From Candidatus Peregrinibacteria bacterium CG11_big_fil_rev_8_21_14_0_20_49_14 (GTDB lineage: Bacteria; Patescibacteriota; Gracilibacteria; Peribacterales; Peribacteraceae), in assembly GCA_002787035.1 (NCBI GenBank), contig PCVP01000026.1, positions 1-64,000 on the forward strand: 64,000 nt of DNA. The letters are read 5' to 3'. The position numbers and the translations under genes are program-made. The notes under the pieces are model-generated. The model was not told the DNA's origin. It saw nothing but the letters and a program-made list of their open reading frames with translations, and did no database searches. Numbering within the stretch: position 1 is the stretch's first letter; every line of letters begins with the position of its first letter. This document shows, piece by piece, positions 1-8,740 of the stretch.

Positions 1-179
1 TTTTTCTAAAAAAGTGCCATAAGAAATAAGAAAAAGCAGATCATTCTGCGGTCTTTCATGTCAAAAAAGTACCGCGAGAAAAGAGGGCAGGCAGACAAAA
101 GAAAGAAGGTAGCTCATCTCTGAAAAGTACCGTTAGAATCGCTTTCCATCCTATTCTTAAGGGGGATAGTCACCAAAGA
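1..179. repeat. Intergenic stretch with the edge of a palindromic repeat
   Basis: I see no gene here. Bases 1-22 recur exactly at 30656-30677, where they form most of a hairpin with 10-bp arms (GGCACTTTTT, loop CTA); here the window edge removes the left arm. The word aaaagtacc occurs at about 65-73 and 123-131 and, inverted, at about 30336-30344, so both intergenic regions seem to carry the same small repeat family. Confidence 0.5.
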
Positions 180-1196
180 TTACGATAGTCTTCTCTTTCG
201 ACGCAGCACCGCACTTACCTCATGCAAACCCGCCAAAATTTCACGGTAGGACTGCAGTACGCTCGTTTCATGGTACGGAATATCTTTCTTCTTGCAGAAC
301 TCCTTCACAATTTGCTGTGCCGTGCGCAGTTTATTGCGGGGCATGTTCGGAAAGAGATGATGTTCAATTTGAAAGTTGAGTCCGCCGTACCAAAAATCTG
401 TTAAGGGGTGGGCACGGACATTGCGTGCGGTAAGTACCTGACTTCGTAAGAAATCTAATTTCATACCTCTTGGGACTATCATCATACCTTTGTGATTCGG
501 CGCAAACACGGAGCCCATGTACAAACCAAAGAAGGCCTGGTGCATAAGCACAAACACAACTCCGGTCCAAAAAGGAAGCCACGCGAACACGACTGTGAAG
601 TAGAGGAAAAAGTGCAGAAGCAAAAGAACGTATTCGACCCAGACCTTTGCAAACCGCTGAGCACGCAAGTACCGCATACTTCCCATGCGCAAAGAAAGTC
701 CGGTAAGACAAAGCGCAGGAAAGAAGAACCATGCCTGATGCTTTACGATAAAACGAGCGATGCCCCTCTTGCTCTGAGCCTGCTCTTCCGTGAAAGCCAG
801 GATAGGGATTTCGATATCGGGATCCATATCTTCATGATTGGGGTTCGCATGGTGTTCATTATGCTTAGACACCCAATGCGCGGTACTGATACCCACAAGA
901 AATGAACATATTCTGCTTATTGCTATATCTCGTTTTGCTTTGCCGAAAATCTGATGATGTCCCGCATCATGCCCCAGAAGGCCAAGCTGACCGTACACAA
1001 ACGCAAAATACAGAGCATTCAGTATTTGAATCCACACGTTATCAAACAAGAACAGCACCGTGAGTCCCACAACCACCAGTACGAAATTAAAGATAATTTT
1101 GTAGGTGAAATAGACGGGCTGTCTGCTCATAAGTCCTTCTTCCACTACCAAACGTCGCAATTCCGCAAAATCATTTTTGAGAGTAGTCGTATTCAT
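180..1196 (-). CDS. Membrane fatty acid desaturase
   Basis: A 338-residue integral-membrane desaturase of the FA_desaturase family. It should introduce a double bond into acyl chains of membrane lipids using a di-iron centre and O2. All three histidine boxes are visible: HDAGHH near residue 75, HNEHH near 112, and QIEHH near 278, the last being the QxxHH form of front-end or acyl-lipid desaturases. Several hydrophobic segments lie around them. There is no N-terminal cytochrome b5 domain, so an external electron donor is needed. The start codon is preceded by a C-rich tract, not by a purine Shine-Dalgarno. Regiospecificity cannot be read from the sequence. An oxygen-requiring enzyme is notable in a lineage usually regarded as fermentative. 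Confidence 0.88.
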   Translation of the reverse strand: MNTTTLKNDFAELRRLVVEEGLMSRQPVYFTYKIIFNFVLVVVGLTVLFLFDNVWIQILNALYFAFVYGQLGLLGHDAGHHQIFGKAKRDIAISRICSFLVGISTAHWVSKHNEHHANPNHEDMDPDIEIPILAFTEEQAQSKRGIARFIVKHQAWFFFPALCLTGLSLRMGSMRYLRAQRFAKVWVEYVLLLLHFFLYFTVVFAWLPFWTGVVFVLMHQAFFGLYMGSVFAPNHKGMMIVPRGMKLDFLRSQVLTARNVRAHPLTDFWYGGLNFQIEHHLFPNMPRNKLRTAQQIVKEFCKKKDIPYHETSVLQSYREILAGLHEVSAVLRRKRRLS

Positions 1197-1253
1197 ACCG
1201 AGCGGGGGAACGTATGAATCGAAAAAGCAACGCTTCTTCTGTATGAATCCATT

Positions 1254-2201
1254 CTATGCGAGGCATGGCTCCGGAGCAACTGCGCTCCTCGGTAACTGTT
1301 GTACTATAGCTTGCTGAGATCTTTCCAAACGAACGCGCACGAAATTGAAAATCTCCGTGGGAATATCTATGCCCGTTGCCTCCTCAAATCCCATGAAGTA
1401 GGGCGATGAGTTCACCTCACAAATTCGATATCCACCTCTGTCGAACAGCAGATCCACACCTGCTATATCCAATCCCACTATTCTTGCAGACTCGAGTGCC
1501 AGCCACTCCATTTCCGGTGTAAGCTCCACTCTGCATACGCTGCCGCCTGCAGAATAATTTGCCTTAAACGATCCTGTTTTTGCCGTACGAATCATAGCTC
1601 CTATCGCCCTGCCGCCCACTACGAACACTCGTATGTCTCTGCCAATACTGTCTTCTATACATTCCTGAATAATAGCATTCGATGACCTGCCAACGAACCC
1701 GGCAGTGTCGTCCAATTGTGACCTGTCTTGACACAGTGCAATTCCCGTACCATGGGAGCCCGATAACTTTTTTATAATAACGGGGTACGTAAACTCTTTG
1801 TCTATGAGCTCCAGATCCAACGGAAATTTCGCAAGGATTGTTTTCGGTATCGGCAAAGAGTTGGACGACAGGGTTTGAATACTTGCCATTTTATCCATCG
1901 CCAAAGCCACGCTGTCGTGTGTATTGAGCACAAAGACTCCCAACCGCTCCATGTGTCGCATAACGGCGCTCGCAAAATATGTGGTGCCGGAACCCGTTCT
2001 TGGTATGAAGCAGTCAGGTAGCTCGTCCACCTCCTGTTGCTCAATATAAATACTTTTTCTTCCGCAGCCTGTCGCAAGAATTTCACAGTCTTCCGGTGCA
2101 ACCAGAGTCAGCGATATGCCCATCTGCTGAGCAGCTTCTTGAAAACGAAGATTTTCATAGGTTTCAAATTTTTCTCGCTTTGCAAGAATCCAGACACGCA
2201 T
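1254..2201 (-). CDS. RimK-like ATP-grasp ligase
   Basis: 315 residues with the RimK/glutathione-synthetase type ATP-grasp fold. These enzymes form an acyl phosphate and ligate an amino acid, often glutamate, to a protein or peptide. Visible are the pre-ATP-grasp N-terminal domain, the ATP-binding lysine and glycine loop (KKLSGSHGTGI, near residue 143), and the metal-binding end EVNSSPYFMGFEEATGIDI near residue 264, very close to the RimK consensus EVNSSPGLEGIE. The substrate is unknown; no ribosomal protein S6 gene is adjacent. It is transcribed away from typA, with about 160 bp between them. The start follows a CTCCCC plus T tract. Confidence 0.85.
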   Translation of the reverse strand: MRVWILAKREKFETYENLRFQEAAQQMGISLTLVAPEDCEILATGCGRKSIYIEQQEVDELPDCFIPRTGSGTTYFASAVMRHMERLGVFVLNTHDSVALAMDKMASIQTLSSNSLPIPKTILAKFPLDLELIDKEFTYPVIIKKLSGSHGTGIALCQDRSQLDDTAGFVGRSSNAIIQECIEDSIGRDIRVFVVGGRAIGAMIRTAKTGSFKANYSAGGSVCRVELTPEMEWLALESARIVGLDIAGVDLLFDRGGYRICEVNSSPYFMGFEEATGIDIPTEIFNFVRVRLERSQQAIVQQLPRSAVAPEPCLA

Positions 2202-2361
2202 AAAAAAAAGGGGAGCAAAGGACGACTGACTCTAGCATAGCGCTTGCGACTGTACAGTTTCCACGGTGTATTTCTTCACTATTTTTTACAAGAAAATCGC
2301 CTTCTCTCTGTATATATCTTAAAAATCGTGTACTCTGCGGTCTAATTTTCCAACTCCTCAC

Positions 2362-4152
2362 ATAGAGATACGCAATATCGCCATTATCGCTCACGTCGAC
2401 CATGGAAAAACCACACTGGTCGATGCCCTCCTTCAACAAGGCGGGGCATTCTCCGCGCACGAAGAAGCGCCGGAACTTGCCATGGATAGCAACGATCAAG
2501 AGAAAGAACGCGGAATCACCATCTACGCCAAAAACACTTCAATCCAATACAAGGGGTGTAAAATTAATATTGTAGATACTCCCGGGCACGCAGATTTCGG
2601 CAGTGAAGTGGAACGTATTTTGCGCACCGTGGACAGCGTTCTCCTCCTTGTAGATGCTCAGGATGGCCCTATGCCACAAACCAAATTCGTACTGAAGAAG
2701 TCTTTGGAGCTGGGATTAAAACCCATTGTTGTCATTAACAAGATAGATAAGCCTGCGGCAAACGGTCACAAAGTTGTTGATATGGTATTTGAACTCTTTT
2801 CGAAGCTGGGTGCGACGGATGCACAGCTGGACTTCCCGTATATTTTTGCCATTGCACGCGAAGGCATTGCCCAAAATACGTTGGAAGAAAAGGGCAAAGA
2901 CCTCACACCTCTTTTCGATATGATCATGGAGAAAATTCCACCGACAGATCAGCCGGTCGATAAGCCTTTCCGTATGCAAATAAGCAGTCTCGGATACGAC
3001 GACTACGTTGGGCGTATGGGAATAGGAAGAGTCTACGAAGGAACCGCAAAAGTTGGACAGTCCGTATCCGTACTGCGACCCGATGGCACAAAAAGACCGG
3101 GGCGCATTACAAAAATATATGTGGCTCAGGGTCTGAAAAAAGTGGAAGTGCAAGAAGCCATCGCGGGCGATATCGTAACAATTGCCGGGATTCCCGATAT
3201 TTACGTAGGAGAAACTATCGCAGGGGAAGGTGCTCCCGGACCGTTACCCGCTATTACTGTGGACCCGCCAACCATCAGCATGACTTTTCTGGTAAACAAT
3301 TCTCCGTTTGCCGGAAAAGAAGGAAAACTTCTTACCACACGCCATATCAGCGCACGTCTTAAAAAAGAGTGTGAAACAAACGTGGGGCTGCATGTCGAAC
3401 CAGTTGAAGGAACAGATAGTTACAAAGTATCGGGGCGCGGCGAACTGCATCTTTCCGTCCTGATAGAAAGCATGCGACGTGAAGGATTTGAGTTACAGGT
3501 TTCTCGTCCGCAGGTTATCTTTCAGGAAATCGACGGCAAGGTACAAGAACCGATTGAACAGGTGACTATAGATGTTCCGGAAGAATTCACCGGAGCAGTT
3601 ATAACTATGCTTTCCACTCGCAAAGGAGAAATGACTGAAATGAGAACAGAAAACGGACAGTCACGTCTCGAATTTATGATGCCCACGCGTGGACTTCTGG
3701 GAATGCGTGGAGGATTTATAGTCGAAACCAAAGGAGAAGGAATAATCAGCCATGCTTTTGTTAAATTTGAGCCCGAAAAAGGAGATATTCCACGTCGTAG
3801 TCGCGGATCTATGATTTCGATGATAGGCGGAGAAACTATGGCATATTCTCTCTGGAATCTTCAGGAACGCGGACGTCTCTTTATAGGACCGCAGACTGCG
3901 GTCTATGAAGGAATGATCATCGGTGAGTCCAGTAAATCTGACGATATGGTGGTGAACCCCATAAAAAACAAGAAACTGACAAACGTTCGTGCATCCGGAA
4001 CCGACGAAGCCATGAACCTTACTCCCGTGCAACCGATGACATTGGAACAAGCTCTCGAGTACATCTCCGATGATGAACTGCTGGAAGTCACACCGAAAAG
4101 CATTCGTCTTCGCAAAAAACTCTTGAAGGAAAATGAAAGAAAGAGGCAGTAA
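2362..4152 (+). CDS. typA: TypA/BipA ribosome-associated GTPase, apparent ATA start
   Basis: A translational GTPase of the TypA/BipA family that binds 70S ribosomes and helps 50S assembly and stress adaptation. The G1 motif AHVDHGKT is encoded at about 2386-2409, followed by G2 (ERGITI), G3 (DTPGHADFG) and G4 (NKID), then the EF-Tu-like domain 2, EF-G-like domains and the TypA C-terminal domain, giving about 596 residues, the usual family length. The first in-frame ATG is at 2482, which would remove the P-loop. Upstream to the in-frame stop at 2320 there is no ATG, GTG or TTG. The codons at 2362 onward read ATA-Glu-Ile-Arg-Asn-Ile-Ala, exactly where relatives have Met-Glu-Ile-Arg-Asn-Ile-Ala. 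I therefore place the start at ATA 2362, or the base at 2364 differs from a recent ATG. Confidence 0.85.
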   Translation: MEIRNIAIIAHVDHGKTTLVDALLQQGGAFSAHEEAPELAMDSNDQEKERGITIYAKNTSIQYKGCKINIVDTPGHADFGSEVERILRTVDSVLLLVDAQDGPMPQTKFVLKKSLELGLKPIVVINKIDKPAANGHKVVDMVFELFSKLGATDAQLDFPYIFAIAREGIAQNTLEEKGKDLTPLFDMIMEKIPPTDQPVDKPFRMQISSLGYDDYVGRMGIGRVYEGTAKVGQSVSVLRPDGTKRPGRITKIYVAQGLKKVEVQEAIAGDIVTIAGIPDIYVGETIAGEGAPGPLPAITVDPPTISMTFLVNNSPFAGKEGKLLTTRHISARLKKECETNVGLHVEPVEGTDSYKVSGRGELHLSVLIESMRREGFELQVSRPQVIFQEIDGKVQEPIEQVTIDVPEEFTGAVITMLSTRKGEMTEMRTENGQSRLEFMMPTRGLLGMRGGFIVETKGEGIISHAFVKFEPEKGDIPRRSRGSMISMIGGETMAYSLWNLQERGRLFIGPQTAVYEGMIIGESSKSDDMVVNPIKNKKLTNVRASGTDEAMNLTPVQPMTLEQALEYISDDELLEVTPKSIRLRKKLLKENERKRQ

Positions 4153-4156
4153 TTTT

Positions 4157-5434
4157 TTATCTCCTGCGCATTCTGCCTCTGGCACCGGATCGCGGAGGCG
4201 GTCCTGAGCGGCGGGAGGAACCTCTGGAATTCGGTCTTCCTGAGAACCTGCGAGGAGCAGAGTCGGATGAGCCCACAGACTCCTCCATTGAAACAGAGGG
4301 CAGTGATGCATGCTGACGACGCTGCAACGGTGAACGGATAAGTTTTTCGATATCACGAATACTTCGTGCCTGTGTGGGAGTGGCAAAAGAGATGGCTTTT
4401 CCTTCTTTTTCCGCACGCCCCGTACGTCCGATACGGTGCACATAATCGGCGGGATCATCCGGAAGATCGTAGTTTATAACCAAAGCGATATCCGTAACGT
4501 CTATCCCTCGAGAAGCAATATCTGTTGCCACCAAAACGCGATATTTACCTTTCTTAAATCCTTCAAGAGCAGCCCTGCGCTGTGCGAGAGATTTGTTGGA
4601 ATGAATTTCCGCTGCTCGAAAATTTTTGTCGTTGAGCGAACGAGTGATTTTTTTCGCTCCGTGCTTGGTACGAGAAAATACCAGAACCTGTCCTTTATCT
4701 TCCTGAAGCAGTGATTGAAGCAGTGAAAGTTTATCTTGCTGCCGTACTATGATGACCTCCTGTTCCACTTTCGATGCGGTCGTACCTGCCGGTGCCACTT
4801 CTATGCGAAGTGGCATGCTCATTTGTGTGGTAGCCAATTTAATAATTTCCTGCGGCATGGTGGCGGAAAAAAGAAGTGTCTGACGCAGTTTTGGAGCATG
4901 GGATAAGATCTTATCTATCTGAGGTTTAAATCCCATATCTAACATACGATCTGCTTCATCGAGCACAAGCACATCCACTTCGTTCAATGAGACGGTCTTT
5001 TTTTGCAAATGATCATTGAGACGACCCGGCGTGGCAATGAGAATACGCGGATTACTTTTAATCATTCTTCGCTGCAAGTTCATAGGAGCTCCACCCACAA
5101 AAACTGCGGTACGAATTCCGATTGCCGACGCAAATGGCTTGAGAGCTTCTTCCACCTGGTACGCAAGTTCTCGGGTAGGAAGAACTATAAGCCCTCGCCT
5201 CTTACCAGAAGCGAGTTTCTGCAACATGGGTAGCCCGAAAGCAAATGTCTTCCCTGTTCCTGTTTGAGCTATACCAATGAGATCTTTTCCTTCCAACGCC
5301 AAAGGAATTGCCTGATGCTGTATAGGCGTAGGTTTTGTAATATTGCGAGCGTTCAAGACTTGTAAAAGCGCAGGCATAATGCCGATCTCCCGGAAACCAG
5401 GAGACGCTGTAAGGGACTCATCACTGGAATTCAT
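4157..5434 (-). CDS. DEAD-box RNA helicase (RhlE-like)
   Basis: 425 residues. ATP-dependent RNA helicase of the RhlE/CsdA group, probably acting in ribosome assembly or RNA decay. The Q motif precedes AQTGTGKT (motif I), PTRELA (Ia), DEAD (II), SAT (III), RGIDV (V) and HRIGRTGR (VI), all intact. The last about 50 residues are rich in Arg, Ser and Gly, an RNA-binding tail typical of this group. It converges on typA with only 4 bp between the stops. A TATAAT box on this strand (5443-5448) lies only 8 bases before the ATG, so the mRNA could be almost leaderless, though the matching -35 is weak. Confidence 0.92.
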   Translation of the reverse strand: MNSSDESLTASPGFREIGIMPALLQVLNARNITKPTPIQHQAIPLALEGKDLIGIAQTGTGKTFAFGLPMLQKLASGKRRGLIVLPTRELAYQVEEALKPFASAIGIRTAVFVGGAPMNLQRRMIKSNPRILIATPGRLNDHLQKKTVSLNEVDVLVLDEADRMLDMGFKPQIDKILSHAPKLRQTLLFSATMPQEIIKLATTQMSMPLRIEVAPAGTTASKVEQEVIIVRQQDKLSLLQSLLQEDKGQVLVFSRTKHGAKKITRSLNDKNFRAAEIHSNKSLAQRRAALEGFKKGKYRVLVATDIASRGIDVTDIALVINYDLPDDPADYVHRIGRTGRAEKEGKAISFATPTQARSIRDIEKLIRSPLQRRQHASLPSVSMEESVGSSDSAPRRFSGRPNSRGSSRRSGPPPRSGARGRMRRR

Positions 5435-5510
5435 GCAGAAATATTATACTCTTCCTCCGCAAAAGGCATACTAAATAGCAGGGATAATCTTTCCGGAACG
5501 CACGTACAGA

Positions 5511-5840
5511 ATGCCTCCAATAAAGAAAAGAGCCTTTCTTCTGTGGGTTGGGCTCCATAAAGCCTATACTGCATATGCATTTACGCAGTTTATTCCACCT
5601 TCTTCTATTCATAAAAAATACGAAATCTGTACGGTAAAAGACTGTGGAAAGGCTACAAATGGCAGGCAATACTGCGATAAGCACATATCCGTAGACGCAC
5701 GCAGAAAGCTTTCTGATAAACAACAGATTGTTATTCGATCCTTATGTTGCGGCGCAAAATGCGTGAGCGGAGACGCACATGAGAACGGAGAACAGTACTG
5801 CTTAAAGTGTAAGGAGGCGTGTCTCTGGAAGTCGGCATAG
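5511..5840 (+). CDS. Small Cys-rich putative zinc-binding protein
   Basis: A 109-residue ORF I do not recognise. The last 70 residues hold two Cys/His clusters: ICTVKDCG...QYCDKH, then CCGAKC...QYCLKCKEAC. This pattern suggests two small zinc-binding knuckles. The first 35 residues look less protein-like, so the real start may lie further in. The gene ends about 35 bp before the 3' end of the oppositely oriented tRNA-Glu. The supporting evidence is the Cys pattern only; it could be a chance ORF. Confidence 0.4.
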   Translation: MPPIKKRAFLLWVGLHKAYTAYAFTQFIPPSSIHKKYEICTVKDCGKATNGRQYCDKHISVDARRKLSDKQQIVIRSLCCGAKCVSGDAHENGEQYCLKCKEACLWKSA

Positions 5841-5876
5841 CCCAAAAGAGTCACGAATATTCCTGTACGTTGAATG

Positions 5877-5951
5877 TGGCAGCGCCAAGGGGAATTGAAC
5901 CCCTGTTACCAGGATGAAAACCTGGCGTCCTAACCACTAGACGATGGCGCC
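5877..5951 (-). tRNA. tRNA-Glu(UUC)
   Basis: A 75-nt cloverleaf on the minus strand: acceptor GGCGCCA pairing with TGGCGCT, anticodon loop TTTTCAT giving anticodon UUC, T-loop GTTCAAT, discriminator G73 and an encoded CCA end. The terminal acceptor pair is G1-U72, not G-C, the same as in the second tRNA-Glu of this window. Confidence 0.95.
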
Positions 5952-5997
5952 GTAGGGCCAAACATACACAAAATTGCATACGGAGTATAGTGAACAC

Positions 5998-6026
5998 TTG
6001 AGAGATTCCTTATTTTGTTATATAAT
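5998..6026 (+). promoter_or_regulatory. Sigma-70-type promoter, near-leaderless
   Basis: TTGAGA, a 17-bp spacer and a perfect TATAAT (6021-6026). Transcription should begin near 6033, only about 5 nt before the ATG at 6038, so the mRNA would be nearly leaderless. Confidence 0.7.
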
Positions 6027-6037
6027 ATATATAGAAA

Positions 6038-6439
6038 ATGTCAAATACACAAAACCATACGGCTCTTTCCGTCGTGAATGCGGGACTCGTTATAGCGGGC
6101 ATGATTATGCTCTCAGAGAGCGCCAGAGGCATCCTGCAGGCAGATACACTCATACCGCTAAACAGCCAAGGCGCGGTGGTGCAGGGAGAACGATACGTCA
6201 CAGGAGAGAGTATGATTACACAAGGAACATTCCACGCTGCGGCGCCTGCCATACCTCATATGGGACCGGAGCTTGCCATTGGCATGCTTCTCGTTCTGCT
6301 TGGGTGTTCACTGCACGCACTGCTGGTGGTGCAGAACCAAAAACCATTGGGCACAAACCTGAAACACAAAGTAGACAGCAGGGAACTCGGTGGCATTCGC
6401 AGGTACATGGAAGTGTTTTGGATAGATCTGCATAAATAG
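6038..6439 (+). CDS. Small two-helix membrane protein, unknown function
   Basis: 133 residues, not recognised. Two hydrophobic segments are visible, about residues 11-27 (VVNAGLVIAGMIMLS) and about 79-98 (LAIGMLLVLLGCSLHALLVV). They enclose a polar loop of about 50 residues, and a basic tail follows. The topology suggests a hairpin in the cytoplasmic membrane with the loop outside. It stands alone: it has its own strong promoter (5998-6026) and is followed at once by a terminator, so it is a monocistronic unit. I cannot assign a role. Confidence 0.65.
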   Translation: MSNTQNHTALSVVNAGLVIAGMIMLSESARGILQADTLIPLNSQGAVVQGERYVTGESMITQGTFHAAAPAIPHMGPELAIGMLLVLLGCSLHALLVVQNQKPLGTNLKHKVDSRELGGIRRYMEVFWIDLHK

Positions 6440-6440
6440 A

Positions 6441-6464
6441 AAAACCCGCATGACGCGGGCTTTT
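6441..6464. terminator. Bidirectional Rho-independent terminator
   Basis: AAAACCCGC, a 5-base loop and GCGGGCTTTT. The A-run before and the T-run after the GC stem let it end the rightward gene at 6038-6439 and also the leftward transcript coming from the CIRCE site. Confidence 0.85.
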
Positions 6465-6487
6465 CTTATAGTAGTCGGGTTGGTCCT

Positions 6488-6580
6488 TTAGTGACCGCAA
6501 CCGCAACCATCACCATCTGTGAACATAATGAAGATGGGAAATAAACAGAACGTCCTCAGTATACTCATTTTGAAACACAT
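6488..6580 (-). CDS. 30-residue ORF under a CIRCE operator
   Basis: A short ORF starting two bases after the CIRCE palindrome and ending just before the shared terminator, so it fills the whole transcription unit. The N-terminal half is hydrophobic (ILRTFCLFPIFIMF) and the C-terminus is DGDGCGCGH, a compact Asp/Cys/His tail that could bind a metal ion. In-frame ATGs also occur at codons 5 and 19; the last would give a 12-residue peptide. I see no Shine-Dalgarno. It may be a real heat-shock micropeptide, or the transcript may act as RNA. Confidence 0.35.
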   Translation of the reverse strand: MCFKMSILRTFCLFPIFIMFTDGDGCGCGH

Positions 6581-6582
6581 GT

Positions 6583-6609
6583 CTAGCACTCTAAGTATAA
6601 GAGTGCTAA
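6583..6609 (-). promoter_or_regulatory. CIRCE element (HrcA operator)
   Basis: CTAGCACTC, nine bases, GAGTGCTAA: one mismatch to the consensus TTAGCACTC-N9-GAGTGCTAA bound by the heat-shock repressor HrcA. The nearest genes are the 30-codon ORF downstream on the minus strand and the 3' end of the phosphatidyltransferase gene upstream; no groES, groEL, dnaK or hrcA is near. Confidence 0.88.
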
Positions 6610-6622
6610 TTTATGACAGAAA

Positions 6623-7162
6623 TCACATTCCCCTACCACAATTTTGCATGCTGCTTTTGTGCAATACGACAATCGTGTCTATCACCCACACCACAAAAGA
6701 AATGTTGAGCCAGAATATGGCTATGCCTAACAAATTCACATCTCCGAAAAAGACAATGATAAGCGTCGCAAATTGAATGCAGGTAATAATCTTCCCGCTC
6801 ATGCGTGCCTTGAACTCTATGGGCAAGGTGTAGAGACCGAACCAGTGAAACAGAGATGCCACGGAACTTATGACGTCTCGCAAAAAGAAAAGAAGTGAGT
6901 AGGCGGGGAAGTCATACAATTCATATGCTGAAAGAAATATGATCAATACGAAGAGGCGGTCGAACACCGGGTCGATAATGGCTCCCATTTTGGATGTCCG
7001 ACCTGTGGCACGGGCAACATAGCCGTCTATTCCATCGGTAAGAATACCGACCATAAGCAGAAAAAGGCCTAACTGCGTTCCGAGGAGCCAGACGACAAGG
7101 AACGCCAGCGGCAATCTGGAAAAAGAGAAGAGATTCGGCACTGACAGTACGCGTTCTTTCAT
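6623..7162 (-). CDS. CDP-alcohol phosphatidyltransferase
   Basis: 179 residues, multi-helix membrane enzyme that transfers a phosphatidyl group from CDP-diacylglycerol to an alcohol; the length suits phosphatidylglycerophosphate synthase (PgsA). The catalytic signature D-G-x2-A-R-x8-G-x3-D-x3-D is complete: DGIDGYVARA, then KMGAIIDPVFDR (residues about 43-68). Its start overlaps the stop of the upstream phosphatase gene by four bases (ATGA), so the two are translationally coupled. It is the last gene of the eight-gene leftward run. The acceptor alcohol is an inference. Confidence 0.85.
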   Translation of the reverse strand: MKERVLSVPNLFSFSRLPLAFLVVWLLGTQLGLFLLMVGILTDGIDGYVARATGRTSKMGAIIDPVFDRLFVLIIFLSAYELYDFPAYSLLFFLRDVISSVASLFHWFGLYTLPIEFKARMSGKIITCIQFATLIIVFFGDVNLLGIAIFWLNISFVVWVIDTIVVLHKSSMQNCGRGM

Positions 7163-7890
7163 ATGGCAAACTCCAGAACAACGGGCAAATGATCCGATAT
7201 GCGAACGGAATCCAATACACGAAGCGAACGTACGTCTATATCCGGAGTACAGAGGAACGTGTCCAACAGGTGGCGAGGTTTATGCGAAGGAAACGTATGT
7301 TGATGTTCGGATGTCAGCGAAAGATTCGACTGCGAAAGAAGCGGGTTCAATTCCGACACTCCGGAAAACATATTGAAATCTCCGCATACAATTGAGCTGC
7401 CGGACTGCTTGGTGCGACCGGCTATTTCTGCAAACTGTTTCTGCCTGGTAGCCGCATGTAACGAAAAATGAGCAAAGAACACCGTGGTGTCGGATTCCAG
7501 TTTCACTTCGTACAGAAGTTTCTTGTTTCCGTTTTGCAGGTAATCGGGAGAGAAATTCAAATCAGTCTTCGCAAAGAATGCATTGCACTTCCCTCGGTGA
7601 AACGGCGTACGCTGCAAGAGACTCTGGGGAGCGTATTTGCTGCGAACATCAAAATACGGATAGTGATTGGCGATGTAACCCACGAAAGGAGAACCTGCGT
7701 GCACCTCAAGAAAACAACATAAATCCGGTTGTTCCTGTGCTATCAGATTTTCCATTTGATGGCGCACGTCTTCCGCAAGCAGATCTGATTGGTACAAATA
7801 CCTATACCCTTTGGTCAGGTACTCAACGGATCGCCCCTGAATACCACTGGCATAGCCGACGTTAAAGAGAAGAATTTTGTACGTTGCCAT
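7159..7890 (-). CDS. Endonuclease/exonuclease/phosphatase (EEP) family protein
   Basis: 243 residues of the DNase I-like metallophosphatase fold. Motifs include LLFNVG at the start, the acidic FLEV motif near residue 60, CGDFN (near 165) and the terminal SDHLPVVLE. These place the metal-binding Asp, Asn and His as in EEP hydrolases of nucleic acids or phospholipid head groups. Position between pyrK and a phosphatidyltransferase suggests lipid or nucleotide phosphate metabolism, but the substrate cannot be told. An in-frame ATG at 7908 overlaps the pyrK stop; I prefer 7890 because it directly precedes the first beta strand. Confidence 0.78.
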   Translation of the reverse strand: MATYKILLFNVGYASGIQGRSVEYLTKGYRYLYQSDLLAEDVRHQMENLIAQEQPDLCCFLEVHAGSPFVGYIANHYPYFDVRSKYAPQSLLQRTPFHRGKCNAFFAKTDLNFSPDYLQNGNKKLLYEVKLESDTTVFFAHFSLHAATRQKQFAEIAGRTKQSGSSIVCGDFNMFSGVSELNPLLSQSNLSLTSEHQHTFPSHKPRHLLDTFLCTPDIDVRSLRVLDSVRISDHLPVVLEFAI

Positions 7891-7897
7891 AGTAAAA

Positions 7898-8737
7898 TCA
7901 GAATTCATTCTTTTTCCCGATGCTATCGCGATGGTACTTTCCAAACTCATCGAGCTTCGCGAGTACCTCTCCTTTTACCACAGGTCCTTCGGTGCACATG
8001 CGAATGCCCAGAGGATCCATAACGCAGTTACCGCATAGTCCGTATCCGCATTTCATATACCGCTCCATGGAGAGCTGGCACGGCACATTGTATTTTGCGC
8101 ACACCGAATGTGTGGCCTTTAACATCACTTCCGGACCGCAGGCGAATACTTGGTCGATGGCAGGGTCTTCTGTCTTGGAGTCCTGTGTGAGCTTCAGCAT
8201 GTTCTCGAGTACCGTGACGTTGAAACCCTCAAATCCCATGGATCCGTCGTTGGTAGCAACGTGAAGTGCCACATGTGGCAAAGACTCCAGTTCCTCCAAA
8301 AATAGCAGGTGTTCTTTGCTACGAGCACCGACTATGACTTCTATGGTTGTGCCGTGATGCACGCTTTCGCTGGCAACAAAGAACATGGGCGCCGCGCCGT
8401 ACCCGCCGGCAACCAGGGCGATGTGCTGTCCGGGCTCCCATTCGTAATACGTTCCGAACGGTCCGCGCAAACCTACCAAATCCCCCTCGCCCATACGGGC
8501 CAATGCCTCGGTACAGTCTCCAACCGCAAAGAATGCGAGCTGTATGTTGGCACCGTCGTCGTATGCGACACTCAGCGGCACTTCGTCCACTCCGGGAACC
8601 CACGCCATAACAAATTGACCCGGCTTCGCACCGAGCGAACCGTCGAACGTATAAATACGAACGTTTTCAGTCGCTTGTTTGATATCGATGATCTTGTACG
8701 TTCTGGGGAGCCGACTCTGGAGTTGAATGGAAGACAT
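7898..8737 (-). CDS. pyrK: Dihydroorotate dehydrogenase electron-transfer subunit
   Basis: 279 residues. PyrK carries FAD and a [2Fe-2S] cluster and passes electrons from PyrD to NAD+. The ferredoxin-reductase-type beta barrel is followed by the NAD-binding region (GGYGAAPMF) and a C-terminal cysteine cluster CGYGLCGNC...MC that ligates the iron-sulfur centre. It follows pyrD by 3 bp and overlaps the next gene, as expected for a class 1B heterotetramer operon. Confidence 0.93.
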   Translation of the reverse strand: MSSIQLQSRLPRTYKIIDIKQATENVRIYTFDGSLGAKPGQFVMAWVPGVDEVPLSVAYDDGANIQLAFFAVGDCTEALARMGEGDLVGLRGPFGTYYEWEPGQHIALVAGGYGAAPMFFVASESVHHGTTIEVIVGARSKEHLLFLEELESLPHVALHVATNDGSMGFEGFNVTVLENMLKLTQDSKTEDPAIDQVFACGPEVMLKATHSVCAKYNVPCQLSMERYMKCGYGLCGNCVMDPLGIRMCTEGPVVKGEVLAKLDEFGKYHRDSIGKKNEF

Positions 8738-8740
8738 AAT

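Noticed and set aside
2482-4152. TypA starting at ATG 2482
   Set aside because: This start would remove the G1 P-loop (AHVDHGKT) that is clearly encoded just upstream in the same frame; a TypA without it could not bind GTP.
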